Below, in pieces: positions 20,415 to 28,266 of a DNA stretch of 64,000 nucleotides. The DNA is taken from contig CACEFF010000003.1 in the NCBI GenBank assembly GCA_902558815.1, positions 1 to 64,000 on the forward strand, in the 5' to 3' direction. A model generated the notes under the pieces. It was given only the letters and a program-made list of their open reading frames with translations. It was not told the origin of the DNA and ran no database searches. The position numbers were made by a program, and so were the translations under genes. Position 1 is the first letter of the stretch. Every line of letters begins with the position of its first letter. The DNA comes from an uncultured Pelagibacteraceae bacterium (lineage in GTDB: Bacteria; Pseudomonadota; Alphaproteobacteria; Pelagibacterales; Pelagibacteraceae).

Positions 20415-21323
20415 CTAAAATTTTTTTAAAAATTTATCTAAGCTATTAGGGTTCATTTTGTTCCATTCTTGCATATGACCTCTTCCCCATGTGTTTTGCC
20501 TTTTGGCATATTGTCTTGTCTTTATTGATATTTTCTCAATAACTTCCTCTTTTTTAATTTTTTTAGCAAGATATTCTCGAACTTCATTGATCCCTATCGC
20601 TTTACTGGCGCTTTTATTTTTAGAGACTCCTAATTTGAGAAATCTTTTTACTTCCTGAATTGCTCCACTTTTTAACATTTCGTTAGCCCTAGTCTCAATT
20701 TTTTTTACAAGGTCTTTTCGTGGGAAATCAATATAAATTTTATAAAAATCGGCTTTTTCATAATTGGATTTTGTATTCTTAAACCACTCATACATTGATT
20801 TTTTTGTAAATAATTTCACCTCATAAGCTCTAATTGATCTTTGAGTATCAGATGTATTAATTTTTTTTGTTACTAGAGGATCTAACTTTACTAGTTTTGT
20901 AAAGAATTTTTTTTGACCAAGTTTTAAATGTAAAGATCTTATTTTTTCTCTAAATTGAATTGGGATATTGGGAATTTTTACTAATCCTTCAGTTAAAGAT
21001 TTAAAATATAGTCCTGTGCCTCCAACCAAAATTGGTATTTTTTTCTTTTTTCTTAAATCTATTATTTTCTTGTCGACAAGTTTAAGCCAATCACCGGTTG
21101 AAAAATTTTTTTTTACACTAAGAAAACCATATAGATGATGTTTGATATTTTGATAATTTTTCTTATAAGGTCTGGCTGATAAAATCTTTAATTCTTTATA
21201 AATTTGCATACTGTCAGCATTAATAATTTCACCATTAATTTTTTTGGCCAATTTTATTGCAAAATTAGATTTACCAGATGCTGTAGGTCCATAAATTAAA
21301 AAAATTTTGGATCTTAAGTCCAT
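20415..21323 (-). CDS. miaA: tRNA dimethylallyltransferase MiaA
   Basis: A 302-residue P-loop enzyme: GPTASGKSNFAIKLA near residue 12 binds ATP/prenyl diphosphate, followed by NADSMQIYKELKILSARP (substrate loop) and LVGGTGLYFKSL near residue 100, all MiaA hallmarks. It adds the dimethylallyl group to A37 of tRNAs reading UNN codons. The gene is separated by only 3 bases from htrA, which precedes it on the same strand, echoing the miaA-hfl linkage common in proteobacteria, though here the order is hflK-hflC-DUF2065-htrA-miaA and no hfq is seen. Confidence 0.96.
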   Translation of the reverse strand: MDLRSKIFLIYGPTASGKSNFAIKLAKKINGEIINADSMQIYKELKILSARPYKKNYQNIKHHLYGFLSVKKNFSTGDWLKLVDKKIIDLRKKKKIPILVGGTGLYFKSLTEGLVKIPNIPIQFREKIRSLHLKLGQKKFFTKLVKLDPLVTKKINTSDTQRSIRAYEVKLFTKKSMYEWFKNTKSNYEKADFYKIYIDFPRKDLVKKIETRANEMLKSGAIQEVKRFLKLGVSKNKSASKAIGINEVREYLAKKIKKEEVIEKISIKTRQYAKRQNTWGRGHMQEWNKMNPNSLDKFLKKF

Positions 21324-21326
21324 TCG

Positions 21327-22733
21327 TTAATCTAACTTAATGCCTATATATCTTCTTTGATTTTGACTATTATAGATAACTAATAGAATAGTTCTTTGGC
21401 TACTTTTTAAAACTTTATCAACGACTTGGCTCAGATCAATAGCAGTCTTAATTCTCTTTTTTTGAGCCTCAAGAATTATACTATTAATTTCTATTGAACT
21501 AAGCAATGGACTATTATTTTCAATTTTAGTAATAACCAATCCTGAAGTTTGATTAGGTAAATTTCTAATTTTTATATCTTCTTTAGTTAGTTCTCTTACG
21601 GAAATTTTTAAACTCTCAATTCTTGATTCTTTTTTGGGTTTGTCTTTTTCTGCAACTTTAAAATCTTCTGAAGTTTCTAATCTTCCAAGTTCAATTGTTT
21701 TTGTAATTTCTTTTTTATCTCTCCAAATTTTTACTTTAACTTTTTTTCCAACTTTAGTCCTAGCAACTATTATTGGAAGTTGTTTCATTTCTTGAATTCT
21801 TTCTCCATCAAATTCCAAAATTATATCGCCCGCTTTTACTCCAGCTTTATCAGATGGACTATTTTGAGCAACACTTGCAACTAGAGCTCCTCGAGGCTCA
21901 TCTAATTTTTCTACTTCTGCTATCTCTTTTGTTACATCCTGAATTCTAACACCTAACCATCCTCTTTTAGTTTCACCAAATTCGATTAACTGATCTATTA
22001 CTATCTTTGCACTGTTAGAGGGTATTGAAAAACCAATTCCTATTGAACCACTTCTTCCTAAAATAGCTGTATTAATTCCTATAACATCTCCATTCATATC
22101 AAATAATGGCCCTCCTGAATTTCCTGAATTAATTGAAGCATCAGTTTGAATGTAATCCTCATATCTTGATAATCCTATAGATCTATTCCTTGCAGATATA
22201 ATTCCTGTTGTTACAGTCCCACCTAAACCAAATGGATTTCCAATTGCTATAACCCAATCACCTATTCTTGCTTTATCTGAGTCACCAAATTTTACTGGAA
22301 TAAATTTTTCATTTGTCTCTAATTTTAAGACTGCAATATCTGAAAGTGGATCTTGTCCAATCACTTTTGCTTTGAATTCTTTATCTCCATTTACTCTAAC
22401 AATTATGTCCTCAGCATCAGCTATTACGTGGTTGTTTGTTACAACTATTCCCTTTTCATCAATAATAAAACCTGATCCTAAAGCCGATGATTTTCTTTCT
22501 TGGGGCGTACCAAATTCTTTAAACATATCTTCAAATGGAGATCCTGGAGGAAATTGAAACGGAAATGGATTAGATTGTGTTGTTATTACAGTTGTAGTTG
22601 AAATATTTACCACTGATGGCATTAATTTTTCTGCTAAATCTGCAAATGATCCGGGAATGTTTTGAGAAACAACACTTGTTTGAAGACTCAAAATGAAAAA
22701 AATGGATAAAAAATAACTTTTGAATTTGCTCAT
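21327..22733 (-). CDS. degP: Periplasmic serine protease, DegP/HtrA family
   Basis: A protein of about 468 residues with an N-terminal signal peptide (FKSYFLSIFFILSLQTSVVS), a trypsin-like domain and two PDZ domains. Catalytic residues are visible: His in VTNNHVIADAEDI, Asp in DPLSDIAVLKLE and Ser in INSGNSGGPLFD. PDZ1 begins GWLGVRIQDV near residue 255, and a degraded PDZ2 occupies the last 110 residues. It degrades or refolds damaged envelope proteins. The start at 22733 follows the DUF2065 stop by one base; an ATG at 22748 overlapping that gene is equally possible. DegQ or MucD naming would be equally fair. Confidence 0.93.
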   Translation of the reverse strand: MSKFKSYFLSIFFILSLQTSVVSQNIPGSFADLAEKLMPSVVNISTTTVITTQSNPFPFQFPPGSPFEDMFKEFGTPQERKSSALGSGFIIDEKGIVVTNNHVIADAEDIIVRVNGDKEFKAKVIGQDPLSDIAVLKLETNEKFIPVKFGDSDKARIGDWVIAIGNPFGLGGTVTTGIISARNRSIGLSRYEDYIQTDASINSGNSGGPLFDMNGDVIGINTAILGRSGSIGIGFSIPSNSAKIVIDQLIEFGETKRGWLGVRIQDVTKEIAEVEKLDEPRGALVASVAQNSPSDKAGVKAGDIILEFDGERIQEMKQLPIIVARTKVGKKVKVKIWRDKKEITKTIELGRLETSEDFKVAEKDKPKKESRIESLKISVRELTKEDIKIRNLPNQTSGLVITKIENNSPLLSSIEINSIILEAQKKRIKTAIDLSQVVDKVLKSSQRTILLVIYNSQNQRRYIGIKLD

Positions 22734-22734
22734 A

Positions 22735-22920
22735 CTAATTTTTTGCATAATAAATAACTACAAAACCAATAATCGTAAAAATTAAACCTGCAATTCTTAA
22801 CTGACTGTCATTTATTTTTTCAATTTTTTTCAACATATTTTTCATTTTAGATGGAAATATGGCATAAATTATCCCTTCAATAAACAAGAACAGACCAAAT
22901 GCTATGATCAATTCTTTCAT
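22735..22920 (-). CDS. DUF2065 small membrane protein
   Basis: A 61-residue protein with two hydrophobic segments (about residues 2-20 and 42-58) and the motif GLFLFIEGIIYAIFPSKMK, characteristic of the DUF2065 family that sits between hflC and a DegP-like protease in many alpha- and gammaproteobacteria. The function is unknown; the conserved position next to HflKC suggests a role in membrane protein quality control, which is inference. It lies 6 bases after hflC. Confidence 0.85.
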   Translation of the reverse strand: MKELIIAFGLFLFIEGIIYAIFPSKMKNMLKKIEKINDSQLRIAGLIFTIIGFVVIYYAKN

Positions 22921-22926
22921 AAAGAT

Positions 22927-23796
22927 TTATTGTGATTTTGGTTTTATATTTCCAAAGAATTTAAAAAACTCACTATCAGGAGATAAAATCAAAGATGTTT
23001 CCCCTCCAATTAAAGCTTTTTCATAAGCCTGCATTGCTCTATAAAAAGCAAAAAACTCAGGATCTTGTCCAAAAGCACCAGCGAAGATATTATTTCTTTT
23101 ACCATCACCTTCACCTTTCATTATCTCTGATTTTTTTTGTGCATCAGCTAAAATTACTGTGACTTCCTTATCTGCAGTTGAAGTAATTGTTACTGCCATC
23201 TCTGCACCTCTTGCTCTAAATTCTTTTGCTTCTCTTTCCCTTTCAGTTTGCATTCTTCTGAAAATTGCATCACTGTTTGCTTGGGGAAGATCAGCTCTTT
23301 TAATTCTAACATCATTAATTTTAATTCCAAAATTTTCAGCTTCATTGTTTACACCTTCTTGTATTAAAGCCATTTGCTTAGTTCTATCTTCTGATAAAAG
23401 TGTTTGTAATTCTTGCTGACCTAAAACATTTCTTATTCTAGAATTAATGATTGTTGCTAATCTTGATCTAGCAACTCTTTCATTTCCAACCGATATATAA
23501 AATTTTAATGGGTCAATAATTTGGAATCTTGCAAATGCATCAACAATTAATCTTTTTTGATCTGAAGCAATTACTTCTTCTGGTGGAGTATCTAAATTCA
23601 AAATTCTTTTATCTAAAAAAACAACGTTTTGAATAAATGGAATTTTAAAATTAAGCCCTGGTTTTGAAATTATTCTTTTAGGATCACCGAATTGTAAAAC
23701 TATTGCTTGATTTACTTCTTTCACAATAAAAATTGAAAAAAATGCTACTACAGCAAGTGCAACGATTACTCCAGCTATAACTTTACTCATATTCAT
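22927..23796 (-). CDS. hflC: HflC, modulator of FtsH protease
   Basis: A 289-residue SPFH (prohibitin-fold) protein with an N-terminal membrane anchor (about residues 5-25) and the block VNQAIVLQFGDPKRIISKPGLNFKIP in its SPFH domain. A long helical region rich in Glu and Arg (RRMQTEREREAKEFRARG) follows. HflC pairs with HflK as large ring assemblies around FtsH in the inner membrane and restrains its proteolysis. One base separates it from hflK. The partner FtsH is encoded elsewhere in this window (49555-51456). Confidence 0.95.
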   Translation of the reverse strand: MNMSKVIAGVIVALAVVAFFSIFIVKEVNQAIVLQFGDPKRIISKPGLNFKIPFIQNVVFLDKRILNLDTPPEEVIASDQKRLIVDAFARFQIIDPLKFYISVGNERVARSRLATIINSRIRNVLGQQELQTLLSEDRTKQMALIQEGVNNEAENFGIKINDVRIKRADLPQANSDAIFRRMQTEREREAKEFRARGAEMAVTITSTADKEVTVILADAQKKSEIMKGEGDGKRNNIFAGAFGQDPEFFAFYRAMQAYEKALIGGETSLILSPDSEFFKFFGNIKPKSQ

Positions 23797-23797
23797 T

Positions 23798-24907
23798 TTA
23801 ATTAGTCACTTTCTTTTTACTTAATTCTGGTAATGGAAGATAAGGAACTACTCCTGAGCCTGCATTTTTCTCAATTATTACTTTATCTATATCAGCTAAA
23901 ACTTTTTCCATTGTTTCTAAATACATTCTTTCTTGTGTTACTGATTTTGCATTTTTATATTCATTATAAATTGCTAAAAATCTACTTGCTTCACCCTCTG
24001 CTTTAGCAACAACTTCTTTTTTATATGCCTCAGCAGCTTGAAGAATTTTTTGTGCTTCACCTCTTGCTCTTGGAATCACATCGTTTGCATAAGCTTCAGC
24101 TTCATTTTTAGATCTTTCCATATCTGCTCTTGCTGCTTGCACATCTCTGAATGCGTCAATTACTTGATCAGGTGGATCAGCTTTTTGGGTTTGAACTTGA
24201 GTTATTTGAATACCACTAGTGTATTCGTCTAAAATTTTTTGAATAATCTCTTGAGTGTCAGTCTCAATTAGTGATCTTCCCTCTGTTAAAATTGGCTGAA
24301 TATCTGATCTTGCAATTACCTCTCTCATTGCTGTCTCAGCTGCTGCTTTTACAGTTCCCTCTGGATCTTGAATTTTAAATAAAAAATTTCCAGCATCTTT
24401 AATTACCCAAAAAACAGAAAAATCAATGTTAACAATATTTTCATCTCCTGTTAACATTAAGCTTTCTTGAGGAACATCAGCAACTCCACCTGAGGAAGAA
24501 AATCCGCTATCTCTTTCTGACCTAAAGCCGATATCAATTCTATTAACTTTTGTGACTTTTGGAGTAAGTACTGACTCAACTGGAAAAGGTATATGATAAT
24601 TTAATCCAGGTTGAGTTGTTTTTACGAATTTTCCAAATCTTAAAACCACACCTTGTTCATCTGGTAAAACTCTATAAAGACCACTTGCAAGCCATATAAA
24701 ACCTAAAATAATTAAAACTAAAATTGCCTGTTTACCGCCAGAAGAACTTCCACCTGGTAAAAATTTTTTTATTTTTTCTTGAAACTCTCTAATAATTTTA
24801 TCGATATCTGGAGGTGTTGGGCCTCTTCCTGATCCATTACCACTTCCTCCGCCTCCTGGAGGAGTTCCCCAAGGACTACCGCCTCTTTGTTGAAAATCAT
24901 CTGACAT
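23798..24907 (-). CDS. hflK: HflK, modulator of FtsH protease
   Basis: A 369-residue SPFH protein. A glycine-rich, proline-containing N-terminal tail (GSPWGTPPGGGGSGNGSGRG) precedes one membrane segment (about residues 61-80), then the SPFH domain with YRVLPDEQGVVLRFGKFVKT and a charged C-terminal helix. It forms a heteromeric cage with HflC around FtsH. The gene is divergent from the Mrp ATPase gene across 51 bases that contain a palindrome close to its start codon. Confidence 0.95.
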   Translation of the reverse strand: MSDDFQQRGGSPWGTPPGGGGSGNGSGRGPTPPDIDKIIREFQEKIKKFLPGGSSSGGKQAILVLIILGFIWLASGLYRVLPDEQGVVLRFGKFVKTTQPGLNYHIPFPVESVLTPKVTKVNRIDIGFRSERDSGFSSSGGVADVPQESLMLTGDENIVNIDFSVFWVIKDAGNFLFKIQDPEGTVKAAAETAMREVIARSDIQPILTEGRSLIETDTQEIIQKILDEYTSGIQITQVQTQKADPPDQVIDAFRDVQAARADMERSKNEAEAYANDVIPRARGEAQKILQAAEAYKKEVVAKAEGEASRFLAIYNEYKNAKSVTQERMYLETMEKVLADIDKVIIEKNAGSGVVPYLPLPELSKKKVTN

Positions 24908-24909
24908 AT

Positions 24910-24927
24910 GACACTCTATATAGTGTC
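24910..24927. promoter_or_regulatory. Palindrome in the hflK/mrp divergent region
   Basis: GACACT (24910-24915) and AGTGTC (24922-24927) flank CTATAT. The palindrome ends 3 bases before the hflK ATG. It could be an operator, or an mRNA hairpin covering the hflK ribosome-binding site (GAG within it). Which strand or factor uses it is not known. Confidence 0.35.
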
Positions 24928-24958
24928 TTTACATAGAAAAACAAGTTAAGATCTAAAT

Positions 24959-25783
24959 ATGCCAAAGGAAAAGCCTGAATTAAGTGACGCAATGCGAAAA
25001 AAAATGAGTGGTAAAAAGCCTGAGAAAAACCCCATTAAAGGAACAAAGTTTACAATAGCAATTTCAAGTGCAAAAGGAGGTGTAGGAAAATCTACCTTTG
25101 CAACAAACTTAGCATTAGCACTGAAAAATATTGGCTGCAAAGTAGGTTTGCTAGATGCGGATATATATGGACCGTCTATTCCTAAGATGTTTGGTATTAG
25201 TGAAAAACCTAAAAGTGATGGTGAAAAATTAGAACCAATAAAAAAATATGATATTCAGTGTATGTCAATTGGTTTCCTTACAGATCAAGAGACTCCAATG
25301 ATATGGCGTGGACCTATGGTAACCAGTGCAATTAAAACTTTTACCCAAAAAGTAAATTGGCAAGATTTAGATTTTATCATTGTGGATATGCCTCCTGGAA
25401 CAGGAGATACACAACTTACTTTTGCACAAGATATCAAAATGGATGGTGCTATTATAGTTTCTACTCCGCAGGAAGTTGCTTTACTTGATGTCAAAAGAGG
25501 AATTAAAATGTTTGATAAATTAGGAGTTAAAATTTTAGGTTTAATTGATAATATGAGTTTTTTTACTGGGGATGATGGAAAAAAATATAAAATTTTTGGT
25601 GAAGGTGGTGTCAAAAAAACTGCTGATGAATTTAAAAAAGAGTTTTTGGGAGAAATACCAATAGATCCTAAGGTTGGAAAAACTGGAGATGAGGGTATGC
25701 CTATTGTAGAATCTGATCCTACCAGTGAAGTTTCTAAGTTATACTTAAATTTTGCTAATAAGATTAAATCAACTTATCTTTAA
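24959..25783 (+). CDS. mrp: Mrp/NBP35 family P-loop ATPase, Fe-S cluster carrier (ApbC-like)
   Basis: A 274-residue deviant-Walker-A ATPase. The motif [20 protein letters not shown] starts near residue 33, with [17 protein letters not shown] next and [18 protein letters not shown] near 140. These are typical of Mrp proteins that carry or insert Fe-S clusters. The N-terminal MIP18/DUF59 domain found in many Mrp proteins is absent; only about 30 basic residues precede the P-loop. Its 3' end overlaps the thyX 3' end by 20 bases on the opposite strand. Confidence 0.9.
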   Translation: MPKEKPELSDAMRKKMSGKKPEKNPIKGTKFTIAISSAKGGVGKSTFATNLALALKNIGCKVGLLDADIYGPSIPKMFGISEKPKSDGEKLEPIKKYDIQCMSIGFLTDQETPMIWRGPMVTSAIKTFTQKVNWQDLDFIIVDMPPGTGDTQLTFAQDIKMDGAIIVSTPQEVALLDVKRGIKMFDKLGVKILGLIDNMSFFTGDDGKKYKIFGEGGVKKTADEFKKEFLGEIPIDPKVGKTGDEGMPIVESDPTSEVSKLYLNFANKIKSTYL

Positions 25784-26711
25784 GATCAAAAGCTTTCATT
25801 AATTCATTCCATTCTCGTTTTGATAAACCAGAATCTTCCATCAAAACAGACTCACCTTTGATTAATTTTTGGATAATAACTTTTCCTTTTGCAGAAACTT
25901 CTGTCCCACCAACTCTATAATCCATAAAAGCATCATAGGTAATTGGAACCCATTTTTTTACAGTATCTAACATTATATCAGCATAAACTCTTATTTCATA
26001 CTGAGCATGACTGTCAGCTCTTAATCTTAAAAAATTCATCAAATTTAACAAGTCTGTTTTCCAATACCATTGAGTATATGTATTCAAAGTCAAATTCATC
26101 CTTGCTAATTCTCTAGCTAAACCTTTTTTATTTTCATCAATGGTTGATCCATCATACCTCTCATTAAGCATTGTCTCATAGTTGTTATAAGTTCTCTCAG
26201 CATCATTTTTCAAAAGTTCCAAAACTTCTTTAGCTTGTTGTCCCTCAAGGACATCTCCTCTACCTTGTCTGTTGCTTGTTGATTGTGCAGCAAGATTATT
26301 AGATGTTGGTAAATAAAATTCCTTATCTAAAATGGAATATCTTGCAGAATACTCGTTAACGTTAGCAGTTCTATGTCTTATCCATTGACGAGCAATAAAT
26401 ATTGGTAATTTGATATGATATTTTATCTCACACATTTCAAATGGTGTACTATGCCAATGACGCATCAAATATTTTATCAAACCTTTATCTGTAGAAACTT
26501 GTTTTGTTCCTTTACCATAGGAAACTCTAGCAGATTGTACTATTGAAGTATCATCACCCATATAATCAACAACTCTTACAAATCCATGATCTAATGCTGG
26601 AAGAGCTTCATAAAGTATCTTTTCTAGCTCTGGAACTGTAACTCTTTTAGTCGAATTGCTTTGAGATTGTTGATTCTTTATTTCTGCCGATTGTTCTTTA
26701 GTTAATTTCAT
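25764..26711 (-). CDS. thyX: FAD-dependent thymidylate synthase ThyX
   Basis: A 315-residue flavoenzyme that makes dTMP from dUMP using methylene-THF and NADPH. The ThyX signature [15 protein letters not shown] is present near residue 105, with WHSTPFEM shortly before it. I place the start at the ATG at 26711 ([15 protein letters not shown]). The same frame is open to 26834, but that upstream part is antisense to the tmRNA acceptor piece, so a 356-residue version is an annotation trap. It is divergent from tmRNA and convergent with mrp. Confidence 0.93.
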   Translation of the reverse strand: MKLTKEQSAEIKNQQSQSNSTKRVTVPELEKILYEALPALDHGFVRVVDYMGDDTSIVQSARVSYGKGTKQVSTDKGLIKYLMRHWHSTPFEMCEIKYHIKLPIFIARQWIRHRTANVNEYSARYSILDKEFYLPTSNNLAAQSTSNRQGRGDVLEGQQAKEVLELLKNDAERTYNNYETMLNERYDGSTIDENKKGLARELARMNLTLNTYTQWYWKTDLLNLMNFLRLRADSHAQYEIRVYADIMLDTVKKWVPITYDAFMDYRVGGTEVSAKGKVIIQKLIKGESVLMEDSGLSKREWNELMKAFDLKDKLI

Positions 26712-26719
26712 GATTATTA

Positions 26720-26747
26720 TTGAATCTCTTATAATTCCTTTTATATT
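26720..26747 (+). promoter_or_regulatory. Candidate promoter for the split tmRNA gene
   Basis: TTGAAT (26720-26725) and TATATT (26742-26747) with a 16-base spacer would start transcription near 26753, exactly where a 6-bp hairpin and the acceptor piece begin. Position and match are good, but the region is AT-rich, so the assignment is tentative. Confidence 0.4.
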
Positions 26748-26752
26748 AATAA

Positions 26753-26833
26753 AGTTGGTTTTCCAACTATGGCGATAAACGAATTTCGTAATAACCATTG
26801 CGGACGTGGGGGCAGTACCCACCACCTCCACCA
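26753..26833 (+). ncRNA. ssrA: tmRNA, acceptor piece of permuted two-piece ssrA
   Basis: This is the 3' tRNA-like part of a circularly permuted tmRNA gene. The T-arm stem GTGGG (26806-26810) / CCCAC (26818-26822), the acceptor strand CACCTCC (26823-26829), discriminator A and encoded CCA (26831-26833) are all visible. CACCTCC pairs over 7 bp (one G-U) with GGGGGTG at 26845-26851, the 5' end of the coding piece. The intervening 11 bases are removed in maturation. A hairpin AGTTGG-TTTT-CCAACT lies at 26753-26768; the exact 5' end is approximate. Confidence 0.88.
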
Positions 26834-26844
26834 TTACAACTTAT

Positions 26845-27090
26845 GGGGGTGAACTAGATTCGACGGATGTCTAAAGGCTATTCTTTCGTTCGGAATTGTT
26901 CCTCCGTAAAGGGCTAATTTATAATTGCTAACGAAAGTTATGCACTTGCTGCTTAATTAACTTTGTTAATTAAGTAAACGGGGTCTGGGGCACCTGGCAA
27001 CAGAACGCCCCTTCTCATTTGTTAATTTAGTTTGCAGTATCAACGTTATTTTAAAAATACAACCTAGTGACTCGGCCTGTGTTCGGAATT
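26845..27090 (+). ncRNA. ssrA: tmRNA, coding piece of permuted two-piece ssrA
   Basis: The piece opens with GGGGGTGAACTAGATTCGAC, the conserved tmRNA 5' end whose first 7 bases pair with the acceptor piece. The tag reading frame is at 26927-26956 and encodes ANESYALAA followed by TAA; ALAA is the classic C-terminal degron for ClpXP-type proteases. A GC-rich pseudoknot element follows at 26987-27013. With the acceptor piece it rescues stalled ribosomes by trans-translation. Two-piece permuted tmRNA is a known alphaproteobacterial trait. The 3' end is approximate; it cannot extend far because the next gene's stop lies at 27091. Confidence 0.88.
26988..27013 (+). repeat. 26-bp direct repeat, copy 1 (inside tmRNA coding piece)
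   Basis: This copy begins GGGCACCTGGCAACAGAACG and continues CCCCTT. It is the pseudoknot-type element of the tmRNA coding piece. An identical 26-bp copy lies 1,197 bases downstream at 28185-28210, on the far side of the secreted-protein gene. The similarity continues imperfectly for about 7 more bases. Confidence 0.9.
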
Positions 27091-28050
27091 TTATTTATCT
27101 TTCTCTACCATCTCCATAACTTTTTCGCGAGTTTTTCCAATTGCTAAAGCATCATACCATACGACCATATTTTCTGTAATTTCTCCTAATTCTTCTTTAA
27201 CTTCTTTTCTAAGAGCTATTTTGTTTTGTTCAACAACTGGTCCTATCTTTAGATAACAATTAACTTTAGGTTTTTTCTTTCCAACACCTGAGTAAAGTGG
27301 TCCCTCAAATCTATAAGCCGGTGTTTCTGATCCATCGATAAAAACTTCTATTAAACCATTTTCGTCAGCTCTATTTACAAAATGCACTAAGATGCTTGTC
27401 CATTCTGTTGCGCCAAGATTTTTATTTATTTTCCCTTTAAAATTTTTTAATTTTGCCCAGACATCATCTGAAACATATCGTTGTAAGTTTGTGCTATAAA
27501 ACATTGGCTGTTGAAGATTGATCCACAAAAAGTCAGCTCTAAAATCTAAAAAAAACATTGGGAAGCCTTCATCATCTCCAGGCATTGATGCATAGCATTG
27601 ACTGATATGTTTTTTTCTATATTGATCAAAATAATTTTGCATCGGTCTTACAGCATAATGAATCCATTTCTCTACACCCTTTCCAAAAGATCCTGAATGC
27701 TTAACTTCAGTTCTTGTCACACCCATAGAATGTTCACAATCGTTATGAGCGTATTCTCCTTTTCTTATTGTGCAATTAGAGTAATCAACAACTGTTTGAT
27801 AAAATTCTTTTCCTTTATAAGCCGACTCTGGAGCACCTGTAACTAAACTCATCTCACCTTTGCCAAGATATCCAAGAGATTTTTTCATCGACATTCCTTG
27901 TATCTTCATCATCATTGGTTTTATTTTTGCATTAGGATTTTTTGTAAATTCTTTAGCTATTTTTTCATATCTAGCTTTTGTCTGCTCTGCTCCATAAGCA
28001 GTGACACTCAACAACAAACCCAGAACCACGATCCCTAAAAGTTTTTTCAT
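27091..28050 (-). CDS. Secreted polysaccharide-lyase-like protein (jelly-roll fold), function unproven
   Basis: A 319-residue protein with a signal peptide (MKKLLGIVVLGLLLSVTAYG, cleavage near residue 20). The C-terminal half resembles bacterial polysaccharide lyase / concanavalin-like domains (Polysacc_lyase, heparin-lyase-I-like). The similar parts are WTSILVHFVNRADENGLIEV near residue 215, FIDG next, then YLKIGPVV and WYDALAIGKTREKV near the end. Such enzymes cleave uronic-acid polysaccharides, but the active-site residues cannot be confirmed here. Polysaccharide lyases are not a usual part of streamlined SAR11 genomes. The gene stands alone between tmRNA and ppdK and is bracketed by the 26-bp tmRNA repeat, which suggests it was acquired. 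Confidence that this is a real secreted protein is high; the family is a guess from motif resemblance. Confidence 0.6.
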   Translation of the reverse strand: MKKLLGIVVLGLLLSVTAYGAEQTKARYEKIAKEFTKNPNAKIKPMMMKIQGMSMKKSLGYLGKGEMSLVTGAPESAYKGKEFYQTVVDYSNCTIRKGEYAHNDCEHSMGVTRTEVKHSGSFGKGVEKWIHYAVRPMQNYFDQYRKKHISQCYASMPGDDEGFPMFFLDFRADFLWINLQQPMFYSTNLQRYVSDDVWAKLKNFKGKINKNLGATEWTSILVHFVNRADENGLIEVFIDGSETPAYRFEGPLYSGVGKKKPKVNCYLKIGPVVEQNKIALRKEVKEELGEITENMVVWYDALAIGKTREKVMEMVEKDK

Positions 28051-28094
28051 GATCCAAGTTTAACAAATCAAATAACCTATTACGAATGGATTTT

Positions 28095-28116
28095 GACTCG
28101 GAATTGACTCGGAATT
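28095..28116 (+). repeat. Tandem repeat 2 x GACTCGGAATT
   Basis: Two perfect head-to-tail copies of an 11-bp unit (28095-28105, 28106-28116) lie 45 bases upstream of the lyase-like gene start. The same words occur at the tmRNA 3' end (GACTCGG at 27069-27075 and CGGAATT at 27084-27090), on the other side of that gene. They look like remnants of a duplication involving the tmRNA 3' region. Confidence 0.6.
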
Positions 28117-28184
28117 ATTCTATAAATTGTGTGATTTGATTATTGCTGATTGTTGCAATATAAGGATTATTGGAACAAAGTTAA

Positions 28185-28210
28185 GGGCACCTGGCAACAG
28201 AACGCCCCTT
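28185..28210 (+). repeat. 26-bp direct repeat, copy 2 (tmRNA-like segment, possibly also a terminator)
   Basis: Identical over 26 bp to 26988-27013 in the tmRNA coding piece. Here the GGGC...GCCC arms are followed by a T-run (28209-28213), so the copy could work as an intrinsic terminator on the plus strand. The surrounding 28051-28266 interval holds nothing else I can support. Confidence 0.85.
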
Positions 28211-28266
28211 TTTATTTTAAGGCTTTTTATTAATTTGTAGCTCAAAACGAAACAAGACAACAATTT

